Below are positions 1 to 5,802 of a stretch of 8,428 nucleotides of DNA, piece after piece (position 1 is the stretch's first letter; every line of letters starts with the position of its first letter). This stretch comes from Lachnospiraceae bacterium (lineage in GTDB: Bacteria > Bacillota > Clostridia > Lachnospirales > Lachnospiraceae): NCBI GenBank assembly GCA_009774155.1, contig VSNE01000110.1, forward strand, positions 1 to 8,428, in the 5' to 3' direction. The translations under genes were made by a program, and so were the position numbers. Under the pieces are notes generated by a model. It was not told the origin of the DNA and did no database searches. It saw only the letters and a list, made by a program, of their open reading frames with translations.

Positions 1-120
1 GTTCATTACAATACGGAAGTAATAGATGCGGACCGTCAGGGAAAATCTCCCTATGATTTCAGCGAATCCGCAACAGAGGAGATCCGGAAGATAAAGGAGA
101 TCCTTGATCAATCGAATTAA
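1..120 (+). CDS. C-terminal end of a CooC-like nickel-insertion ATPase (partial)
   Basis: Frame 1 is open from the window edge to a TAA at 118-120, giving 39 residues of a truncated (by the window) gene. The tail reads VHYNTEVIDADRQGKSPYDF, followed by a short charged helix ending EIRKIKEIL. This layout (a P-Y/H-Y-N turn, then 'D..GKSPYD', then a closing amphipathic helix) resembles the C-terminus of CooC/AcsF MinD-type P-loop ATPases, which help load nickel into CO dehydrogenase or acetyl-CoA synthase. The nucleotide-binding motifs would lie upstream and cannot be seen. The stop is only 18 bases before the acsB start, so the two are probably co-transcribed, and cooC beside acsB is a common arrangement in acetogens. 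The family call is from memory of the tail pattern and from context; another ParA/MinD-like ATPase is possible. Confidence 0.6.
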   Translation, partial: VHYNTEVIDADRQGKSPYDFSESATEEIRKIKEILDQSN

Positions 121-125
121 GATTT

Positions 126-130
126 GGAGG
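126..130 (+). promoter_or_regulatory. Ribosome binding site that fixes the GTG start of acsB
   Basis: GGAGG lies 8 bases upstream of the GTG at 139. The upstream in-frame TTG at 124 overlaps this motif and has no ribosome site of its own, so GTG 139 is the better start. Confidence 0.85.
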
Positions 131-138
131 TATATACC

Positions 139-2268
139 GTGACATTATTTGATAGAGTATTTGGCGGCAACGACGCAGTCTATGGACTGACAGAGGCTGC
201 GATTGACAAAGCCATCGCAGAGCATGGCGCAGACCAGGCAGTATCTTTTCCGGGCACTGCTTACAGCCTGCCCTGCTACTACTCCGTAACTGGTACGAAG
301 GTGACCAATCTTGGAGAATTAAAAGAGGCGCTTGGTGTTGTAAAGACTCTGATGACCAGAGAGAAAAGACTGAATGACGCATTTATGAGCGGTGTTGCAA
401 CTGCCCTGTGTGCAGAGTTTATTGAAGCGTTAAAATATTTAAATGGCGCAGAGCCATACAGCGAGCCCCTTTACGGACATCTGCCGGATGCGATTATCCG
501 TGAGCTGGGTGTGCCGCTGGTAACCGGAGACATCCCGGGCGTGGCAGTTATCCTTGGAAGCGCTCCGAGCAAAGAAGAGGCAGTAGAGCTTGTAAAGAGC
601 TATCAGGCGCAGGGTATCCTTGTAACGCTTGTAGGCGGAGTGATTGACCAGTGTACAGAGGCAGGCCTGAATATGGGCTATTCTGTTCGTATCGTACCGC
701 TTGGAAAGGATGTAACCTCTGTTATCCATGTTGTATCTGTTGCACTGCGTGCGGCATTAATCTTTGGTAATGTTACTCCCGGCGATGCAGGCAATCTGAT
801 GAAATACACCTTTGAGCGTGTACCGGCATTTGTCAATGCGTTTAAACCGCTGGACGATGTAATCGTAGCATGCGGAGCAGGCGCTATTGCACTTGGCTTT
901 CCGGTAGTGACCAATGAGACCGAGAATATCTTCCGCGTACCGAAGAGCTTAATCGTACAGGAGGATGTATCCAAATTCAATGCAACCTCTCTTGAGGCGC
1001 GCGATATTAAGATTAAGATCACGAAGATCGATATCCCGGTATCCTTTGCATCCGCATTTGAGGGTGAGATTATCCGTAAGGGCGATATGCAGGTAGAGTT
1101 TGACGGCTCCAGAAAAGACTGCTTCGAGCTGGTATGCACAAAAGAACTGACCGAGATTGAGGATCACAAGTTTGAGCTGATCGGACCGGATTTCGATACT
1201 ATGGAAATGGGAAGCAAGCAGCAGATTGCTTACATTGTAAATGTGGCAGGAAAGAATATGCAGACCGACTTCGAGCCGGTATTTGAGCGTAAGTTCCATA
1301 GCTACATCAACTGTATTGAGGGTGTAATGCACACCGGACAGCGTGATATGATCCGTATCCGTGTCAGCAAAGCTTCCTACGAGGCAGGCTTCCGCGCAAA
1401 AGATCTTGCAGAAGTATTATATGCAAACATCAAGAATGAATTTGACGCAGTTGTTGATAAATGTGCAGTTACTATTATTACAGATGCGGATGAGTGTACA
1501 AAGCTCCGCCATGAAATGGCAATTCCGGCTTATGACCGCCGTGATGAGCGTCTTGTATCCCTGACCGATGAGTCTGTACCGGTATATTACAGCTGTATCA
1601 TGTGTCAGGCATTCTCCCCGAGCCATGTATGCGTGGTTACTCCGGAGAGACTTGGACTTTGCGGTGCCGTGTCATGGCTGGATGCAAAGGCTACTAATGA
1701 GCTTGATCCGGAAGGACCGTGTCAGGTAATCACAAAGGAAAGAGTAATTGATGAGAACCTGGGACGTTATGAGGATGTAGATGAAGCGGTACAGAAGTTC
1801 TCCAGAGGCGCACTGGAGCATGTAACCCTGTACTCCATTATGGAAGACCCGATGACCTCCTGCGGATGCTTCGAGTGTATCTGCGGTATTGAGCCGTGCT
1901 CTAACGGCGTAGTTATTACGAACCGTGAGTATGCAGGCCAGACTCCTCTTGGAATGACCTTCTCAGAGCTGGCTTCCATGACCGGCGGCGGAGTTCAGAC
2001 TCCAGGCTTTATGGGACATGGAAAACACTTCATTGCTTCCAAGAAGTTCATGAAGGCAGAAGGCGGAATCGAGCGTATCGTATGGATGCCGAAGGATCTG
2101 AAGGATACTGTGGCAGAAAGACTGAACAAGACCGCACAGGAACTGTACGGAATCGAGAACTTTACCGATATGGTCGGCGACGAGACCATCACGACCGAAC
2201 CGGAAAAGCTGCTTGAGTTCCTGACAGAAAAAGGACATCCGGCGCTTGGCCTGGAGCCGATGATGTAA
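139..2268 (+). CDS. acsB: Acetyl-CoA synthase (CODH/ACS complex), AcsB
   Basis: AcsB condenses a corrinoid-borne methyl group, CO and CoA into acetyl-CoA at the nickel A-cluster, in the cytoplasm, normally in complex with CO dehydrogenase (AcsA). The protein is 709 residues from the GTG start, which has GGAGG 8 bases upstream. The A-cluster ligands are all visible: Cys486, Cys489, Cys498 and Cys508 in 'SCIMCQAFSPSHVC...GLC' for the [4Fe-4S] cubane, and Cys575-Gly-Cys577 in 'TSCGCFECICG' for the distal nickel, with Cys489 bridging to the proximal nickel. These are each 20 less than the Moorella thermoacetica numbering (506, 509, 518, 528, 595, 597; 729 residues), so the net length difference lies before the A-cluster. 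Phe492 matches the channel residue Phe512. The bacterial N-terminal CODH-docking domain is present, unlike in archaeal CdhC. It follows the cooC-like gene closely and ends before a terminator. The identification is secure. Confidence 0.97.
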   Translation: MTLFDRVFGGNDAVYGLTEAAIDKAIAEHGADQAVSFPGTAYSLPCYYSVTGTKVTNLGELKEALGVVKTLMTREKRLNDAFMSGVATALCAEFIEALKYLNGAEPYSEPLYGHLPDAIIRELGVPLVTGDIPGVAVILGSAPSKEEAVELVKSYQAQGILVTLVGGVIDQCTEAGLNMGYSVRIVPLGKDVTSVIHVVSVALRAALIFGNVTPGDAGNLMKYTFERVPAFVNAFKPLDDVIVACGAGAIALGFPVVTNETENIFRVPKSLIVQEDVSKFNATSLEARDIKIKITKIDIPVSFASAFEGEIIRKGDMQVEFDGSRKDCFELVCTKELTEIEDHKFELIGPDFDTMEMGSKQQIAYIVNVAGKNMQTDFEPVFERKFHSYINCIEGVMHTGQRDMIRIRVSKASYEAGFRAKDLAEVLYANIKNEFDAVVDKCAVTIITDADECTKLRHEMAIPAYDRRDERLVSLTDESVPVYYSCIMCQAFSPSHVCVVTPERLGLCGAVSWLDAKATNELDPEGPCQVITKERVIDENLGRYEDVDEAVQKFSRGALEHVTLYSIMEDPMTSCGCFECICGIEPCSNGVVITNREYAGQTPLGMTFSELASMTGGGVQTPGFMGHGKHFIASKKFMKAEGGIERIVWMPKDLKDTVAERLNKTAQELYGIENFTDMVGDETITTEPEKLLEFLTEKGHPALGLEPMM

Positions 2269-2283
2269 CTGGCGGATATTATC

Positions 2284-2305
2284 CGGTTCCGTGATACAGG
2301 GACCG
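2284..2305 (+). other. Small hairpin in the acsB 3' untranslated region
   Basis: CGGTTCC at 2284-2290 can pair with GGGACCG at 2299-2305 (7 bp including one G-U pair, 8-base loop). It lies 15 bases after the acsB stop and just upstream of the stronger terminator stem. No T run follows, so it is not a terminator by itself; it may protect the 3' end or alter the fold of the next stem. Confidence 0.4.
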
Positions 2306-2315
2306 ATACCCCATT

Positions 2316-2347
2316 AGGGCACCCTGCGGATGCAGGGTTGCCCTTTT
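2316..2347 (+). terminator. Intrinsic terminator between acsB and acsD
   Basis: AGGGCACCCTGC at 2316-2327 pairs with GCAGGGTTGCCCT at 2332-2344 through a GGAT loop. This gives a 12-bp GC-rich stem with one bulged T, followed by TTTT at 2344-2347. The stem is strong but the T run is short, so termination may be partial. It would end or attenuate the cooC-acsB message ahead of acsD. Confidence 0.75.
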
Positions 2348-2364
2348 GGAATGCATGAAAGGCT

Positions 2365-2392
2365 TTTATAAATAAGGTTTTTATGTTATAAT
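2365..2392 (+). promoter_or_regulatory. Predicted sigma-A promoter for acsD-acsC-acsE
   Basis: A perfect TATAAT at 2387-2392 is preceded by TG one base away (TGTTATAAT, 2384-2392), an extended -10 element. The best -35 is TTTATA at 2365-2370 (four of six matches to TTGACA) with a 16-base spacer. A transcript would start near 2399, leaving a leader of about 27 bases before the acsD ATG, with the AAGGAGG ribosome site at 2411-2417. Its position directly after a terminator supports a real promoter. No operator is obvious. Confidence 0.7.
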
Positions 2393-2425
2393 CGTGATAT
2401 ACATATTTTTAAGGAGGATATACCA

Positions 2426-3367
2426 ATGCCATTCAATGGAAAATCAGGAAAATTCAATGCTTCCATCAACACAGTTGAAGTTGGCTGTGGCGAGAAAGCA
2501 ATCAAAATCGGCGGCGAGAATGTGTTACCATTCTATACGTTTGATGCTCCGATTGAAAATTCACCAAAAGTCGGTGTTATGATTTCTGACCTTGGTCTGG
2601 GAAATGAGCCTGCCGGCGTAAAGGCATATTATGAAGGATGTACTACCATGGCTGATATTGCGAAGAAAGCAGCAGCGATGCCGGGTGCGGATTTTGTATG
2701 CCTGAAGCTGGAAGGAGCAGATCCGAACGGCGAGAACAAATCTACTGAGGACTGCATAGCAGTAGTGAAAGAAGTCGTTGACGCCATCGACGTACCTCTT
2801 GTTATCGCAGGCTGCAAGAATGTGACAAAGGATTCTGAGCTTTTGACAAAGGCAGCAGAGGCTGCACAGGGCAAAAATGTAATTATTCTGGCAGCAAAGG
2901 AAGAAAACTACAAGGGTATCGGCGCAGCCGCAGGTCTTGCTTATAACCAGAAGGTTGGAGCTGAATCTGCAGTTGACATTAACCTTGCAAAACAGCTTAA
3001 CGTATTAATTTCCCAGCTGGGAGTAGCTCCGTCCAACGTAGTAATGCATGTTGGTACTGCCGCAGTAGGCTATGGTTTTGAGTATGTAGTCTCCACCATG
3101 GACCGTGTAAAAGCTGCAGCTCTCGGCCAGAACGATACACAGTTACAGATGCCGATCATCACTCCGGTTGCTGATGAAGCATGGAATGTGAAGGAATCTA
3201 TGGCTTCTGAAGAGGACATGCCGGAATGGGGGCCTGTAGAGGCTCGCGGCATCGGTATGGAAGTTTCTACCGCAGCTTCTGTATTAGCATCTGGTTCCAA
3301 CGCAGTCATTTTGAAACATCCGACTTCCGTTGCTACCATTTCTAAAATGATCAAAGAACTGATGTAA
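2426..3367 (+). CDS. acsD: Corrinoid iron-sulfur protein small subunit, AcsD
   Basis: AcsD is the TIM-barrel small subunit of the corrinoid/iron-sulfur protein. With AcsC it holds the cobamide that carries the methyl group from AcsE to AcsB. The protein has 313 residues, close to the usual 310-325. Family features are GGENVLPFYTFDAP at 29-42, the barrel strand NVIILAA at 151-157, GYGFEY at 215-220, MPIITPVADEAWNVKE at 242-257 and SNAVILKHP at 291-299. It lacks an N-terminal four-cysteine cluster, as expected for this subunit. The ATG has AAGGAGG 8 bases upstream. An in-frame-shifted ATG at 2394 gives only a short out-of-frame reading and is not the gene. It is the first gene after the predicted promoter and is 21 bases from acsC. 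Confidence 0.95.
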   Translation: MPFNGKSGKFNASINTVEVGCGEKAIKIGGENVLPFYTFDAPIENSPKVGVMISDLGLGNEPAGVKAYYEGCTTMADIAKKAAAMPGADFVCLKLEGADPNGENKSTEDCIAVVKEVVDAIDVPLVIAGCKNVTKDSELLTKAAEAAQGKNVIILAAKEENYKGIGAAAGLAYNQKVGAESAVDINLAKQLNVLISQLGVAPSNVVMHVGTAAVGYGFEYVVSTMDRVKAAALGQNDTQLQMPIITPVADEAWNVKESMASEEDMPEWGPVEARGIGMEVSTAASVLASGSNAVILKHPTSVATISKMIKELM

Positions 3368-3388
3368 TCGAGGGAGGAGGAAAATACA

Positions 3389-4735
3389 ATGGCATTAAAA
3401 GGCTTAGATATCTTTAAATTAACACCGAAAACAAACTGTAAAGAGTGCGGAAGCCCAACCTGTATGGCATTCTCCATGAAAGTGGCTCAGGGCGCAATGG
3501 AACTTTCCAAGTGTCCGCATATGTCCGAGGAGGCTATAGCAACCTTATCCGAGGCAACTGCTCCGCCAATGAAGTCCATCAAGGTTGGTGCCGGCGAAGC
3601 TGAGTGCACCCTTGGAGGCGAGACCGTACTTGCAAGACATGAAAAGACTTTCGTAAGCAAATCCAGATTTGCTGTACGTCTGACTCCTGATATGGATATT
3701 GCCGCTGCTGTTGCTGAGGCTAACAAAGTGGATTATGATCGTATCGGCGAGAGAATGCATGCAGAGATGGTATATGTAGAGTATACCGGAGACGCGGCTG
3801 CGTATGCAGAGGCAGTAAAGAAAGTAACCGGAGCCGGCAAAGTAATTATTCTGGCATGTAAGGATGTGGAAGCAGCTAAGGCAGCTTTGGAAGTATGCAA
3901 GGCAGAGAAACCGATTCTGAACGGCGCTGACGCTTCCAACTATGCAGAGATGGTAGAGGTTGCAAAAGCGGCAGGCGTTGTGCTCGGCGTAACCGGAGCG
4001 GACATCAATGAGCTTTATGATACTACCGCAGCAATTGAGAAGCTCGGCTACAAGGATCTGGTGCTGGATACTACCGGAGCAAATATCAAGGATACCTTTG
4101 CTATGACCGTACAGGTAAGACGTGCATGTCTGGATAAGAATCCTGACAGAACCTGCGGATATCCGTCCATCGTAAACCTGTCTGCAATTGCTCCTGATGA
4201 TGAGGCTATGCAGATTGCTCTGGCTTCCATGTTTATATTAAAGTATGGTTCCATTATTGTTATGGATACCATGAACTATGCAAGAGCGCTTCCTCTGTAT
4301 GGTTTAAGACAGAACGTATACACTGACCCGCAGAAGCCAATGAAGGTTGAGCCGGGCATCTACCCGCTGAACGGCGCTGATGAAAACTCCGTTGTTCTGA
4401 CAACTGTTGACTTTGCGCTTACATATTTCGTAGTGTCCGGTGAGCTGGAGAGATCCGGCGTACCTTGTAATCTGGTTATCAGCGATGCAGGCGGACTTTC
4501 CGTACTGACTGCATGGGCTGCCGGTAAGCTGTCCTCCACCTCTGTATCCAAGTTCATCATTGAGAACGTGGAGCCGAAGGTTAAGAGCAGAAAGCTCATT
4601 ATTCCGGGTAAAGTTGCCGTATTGAAGGGCGACATCGAGGCAAAGCTTCCGGGATGGGAAGTAATTGTTGCTCCGAACGAGGCTGTACAGCTTGTTAAAT
4701 TCTTAAAGGATATGCAGACAAGCGGCCAGATCTAA
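3389..4735 (+). CDS. acsC: Corrinoid iron-sulfur protein large subunit, AcsC
   Basis: AcsC carries the [4Fe-4S] cluster and the main corrinoid-binding domain of the methyl-shuttling protein. The protein has 448 residues, matching the family (about 446). The N-terminal cluster motif is C-x2-C-x4-C-x16-C at Cys17, Cys20, Cys25 and Cys42, the same positions as in the Moorella protein; this cluster serves in reductive activation of cobalt. A TIM-barrel domain follows (about 90-310, with KVIILACKD at 151-159), then the C-terminal cobamide-binding domain (about 325-448) including 'DAGGLSVLTAWAAGK' at 366-380. The ATG has a purine-rich GGAGGAGG 8 bases upstream and lies 21 bases after acsD, so the two subunits should be made together. 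The GGE(T/N)VL motif shared with AcsD reflects their common descent. Confidence 0.96.
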   Translation: MALKGLDIFKLTPKTNCKECGSPTCMAFSMKVAQGAMELSKCPHMSEEAIATLSEATAPPMKSIKVGAGEAECTLGGETVLARHEKTFVSKSRFAVRLTPDMDIAAAVAEANKVDYDRIGERMHAEMVYVEYTGDAAAYAEAVKKVTGAGKVIILACKDVEAAKAALEVCKAEKPILNGADASNYAEMVEVAKAAGVVLGVTGADINELYDTTAAIEKLGYKDLVLDTTGANIKDTFAMTVQVRRACLDKNPDRTCGYPSIVNLSAIAPDDEAMQIALASMFILKYGSIIVMDTMNYARALPLYGLRQNVYTDPQKPMKVEPGIYPLNGADENSVVLTTVDFALTYFVVSGELERSGVPCNLVISDAGGLSVLTAWAAGKLSSTSVSKFIIENVEPKVKSRKLIIPGKVAVLKGDIEAKLPGWEVIVAPNEAVQLVKFLKDMQTSGQI

Positions 4736-4743
4736 AAACCAAA

Positions 4744-4769
4744 CATCTGTCCGCATTGCCGGGCAGATG
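4744..4769 (+). other. Intercistronic hairpin between acsC and acsE
   Basis: CATCTGTCCG at 4744-4753 pairs with CGGGCAGATG at 4760-4769 (10 bp, one G-U pair, 6-base loop). It is followed by an A run, not a T run, so it is not a + strand intrinsic terminator. It sits 8 bases after the acsC stop and about 15 bases before the acsE ribosome site, and could act as an mRNA processing or stability element. Confidence 0.6.
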
Positions 4770-4798
4770 AAAAAAGAATATAAAAGGAGAACACTACA

Positions 4799-5584
4799 AT
4801 GGCAAAATTTGTAACAATTGGTGAAAGATTATCAACAACAGCCCCGGCTGTGAATAAGGCTTTCACAACAAGAGATCCAGAACCGATTATTCAGCGTGCA
4901 AAACAGCAGCTGGATGCTGGCGCTGTTTACCTTGATGTAAATATCGGACCGGCTGAGAATGACGGACCGGAACTGATGAAATGGGCAGTTCAGCTGCTTC
5001 AGAGCGAGTTTGACAATGTTCCGCTGGCTCTCGATACCGCTAACAAAGCAGCAATTGAGGCAGGTATCTCTGTTTACAATCGTTCCAAAGGAAAACCGAT
5101 TGTAAACTCCGCAGATGCAGCAGGAAGAATCGAATACATCGACCTTGCGGCAGCGAATGACGCCATTGTTATTGCTCTTTGCAACGGCGAAGGAATTGCA
5201 AAAGATAATGACGAGCGTATGATGTACTGCCAGACCATGCTGGAGAGAGGTATGGAGCATGGTATGGAGCCGACCGATCTGTGGTTTGATCCGTTATTCC
5301 TTGTTATCAAAGGTATGCAGGATAAGCAGATGCAGATTCTTGAGTGCATCAAGATGATCTCTGACATGGAGCTGAATTCCACAGGCGGACTTTCCAACAA
5401 CTCCAACGGTATGCCGAAGCATATCCGTCCGATTATGGATTCCGCAATGGTTGCTATGTGTATGCAGTGCGGTCTGACCTCCGCAATCGTGAACCCGAAC
5501 GATCTGCGTCTGATGGAGACCATCAAATCCTGCGATATTATCAAAAACAATACTTTATATGCAGATTCCTATCTGGAGATCTAA
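4799..5584 (+). CDS. acsE: Methyltetrahydrofolate:corrinoid iron-sulfur protein methyltransferase, AcsE
   Basis: AcsE transfers the N5-methyl group of methyl-tetrahydrofolate to Co(I) of AcsCD, linking the folate (methyl) branch to acetyl-CoA synthesis. It is a soluble TIM-barrel protein of the pterin-binding family. The protein has 261 residues against 262 in Moorella. It opens with the typical IGERL (7-11) and has the 'YLDVNIGPA' strand (44-52). By motif alignment, folate-site residues known from Moorella (Asp75, Asn96, Asp160, Asn199) correspond to Asp79 in ALDTAN, Asn103 in IVNSAD, Asp164 in WFDPL and Asn200 in GLSNNSNG; this is by eye, not a computed alignment. The ending is a few residues shorter than the Moorella protein. 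AAGGAGA at 4784-4790 provides the ribosome site. Methyltransferases such as MtgA or MtvA share the fold, but the location beside acsDC supports AcsE. Confidence 0.94.
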   Translation: MAKFVTIGERLSTTAPAVNKAFTTRDPEPIIQRAKQQLDAGAVYLDVNIGPAENDGPELMKWAVQLLQSEFDNVPLALDTANKAAIEAGISVYNRSKGKPIVNSADAAGRIEYIDLAAANDAIVIALCNGEGIAKDNDERMMYCQTMLERGMEHGMEPTDLWFDPLFLVIKGMQDKQMQILECIKMISDMELNSTGGLSNNSNGMPKHIRPIMDSAMVAMCMQCGLTSAIVNPNDLRLMETIKSCDIIKNNTLYADSYLEI

Positions 5585-5606
5585 TCTTAGAACCAGGTAA
5601 GTGCTA

Positions 5607-5641
5607 CACAATACTGCCGGTGTTTCACTGGCAGTATTGTG
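5607..5641 (+). other. Long perfect-length stem-loop downstream of acsE
   Basis: CACAATACTGCCGGTG at 5607-5622 pairs with CACTGGCAGTATTGTG at 5626-5641: a 16-bp stem with a single G-U pair and a TTT triloop, beginning 22 bases after the acsE stop. The nearest T-rich stretch starts about 12 bases later (TTATTATTTTGTTTTT, 5653-5668), too far for a classic terminator. It may be an mRNA 3'-end stabiliser, a processing site, or a DNA-level operator (inverted ACAATACT/AGTATTGT). Confidence 0.6.
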
Positions 5642-5715
5642 CTATATGGAGGTTATTATTTTGTTTTTCTGACAAGACAGTATTGTACTTGAGTTTCCGA
5701 AGAATGGCTTGTCTA

Positions 5716-5742
5716 TGCTGCCTTTGGCAGCAAGGCTTTTTT
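5716..5742 (+). terminator. Intrinsic terminator between acsE and acsV
   Basis: TGCTGCC at 5716-5722 pairs with GGCAGCA at 5726-5732 around a TTT loop, and a run of six T follows at 5737-5742. A second, mutually exclusive stem, GCCTT (5720-5724) with AAGGC (5732-5736), ends directly at the T run. Either could cause termination of the acsDCE message; the short second stem is placed better, the first is more stable. Confidence 0.6.
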
Positions 5743-5754
5743 GACCTTCATAAT
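5724..5754 (+). promoter_or_regulatory. Weak candidate promoter for acsV
   Basis: TTGGCA at 5724-5729 (five of six to TTGACA) and CATAAT at 5749-5754 (five of six to TATAAT) are separated by 19 bases, longer than the optimum of 17. It overlaps the terminator, so if real it would restart transcription just after it. A transcript would begin near 5761. The evidence is only the two boxes. Confidence 0.3.
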
Positions 5755-5790
5755 AAAAAATGCGGAAACTCAAGAGTATTGTAACATATG

Positions 5791-5797
5791 GGAGAAG
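5791..5797 (+). promoter_or_regulatory. Ribosome binding site that selects the second acsV ATG
   Basis: GGAGAAG lies with its GGAG core 8 bases upstream of the ATG at 5803. The in-frame ATG at 5788 lies upstream of this motif and has no comparable ribosome site at a proper distance, so 5803 is the preferred start. Confidence 0.75.
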
Positions 5798-5802
5798 AAA
5801 TT

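Larger units (their letters stand above)
5679..5783 (+). repeat. 12-bp inverted repeat bracketed by 9-bp direct repeats (possible small inserted element)
   Basis: CTTGAGTTTCCG at 5688-5699 is a perfect inverted match of CGGAAACTCAAG at 5763-5774. Each arm is directly flanked on the outside by AGTATTGTA (5679-5687 and 5775-5783). This is the architecture of a short non-autonomous transposable element (87 bases, terminal inverted repeats, 9-base target duplication) carrying an internal terminator. The same arms could instead form a long RNA stem enclosing the terminator. A third AGTATTGT at 5633-5640 weakens the target-duplication reading. The repeats are seen directly; the interpretation is inference. 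Confidence 0.45.

Noticed and set aside
124..138. TTG at 124 as the acsB start
   Set aside because: The codon overlaps the GGAGG ribosome site that serves the GTG at 139, so it cannot be the start used with that site.
678..1332. Minus-strand open frames of 127 and 153 codons inside acsB
   Set aside because: Fully antisense to conserved AcsB sequence, no ribosome site of note and no recognisable domain.
5741..5769. TTGACC at 5741-5746 as a -35 box for acsV
   Set aside because: No -10-like hexamer lies 16-18 bases downstream (GGAAAC is there), so it is probably incidental to the terminator T run.
5458..5784. A 108-codon + strand frame running from acsE into the acsE-acsV gap
   Set aside because: It starts within acsE in another frame, crosses the hairpin and inverted repeat, and has an odd cysteine- and tryptophan-rich product without a ribosome site. 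The gap is better read as non-coding structure.
5585..5802. Cobalamin riboswitch upstream of acsV
   Set aside because: A B12-dependent system makes this plausible, but I see no B12-box-like core, and the structures present are simple hairpins and repeats.
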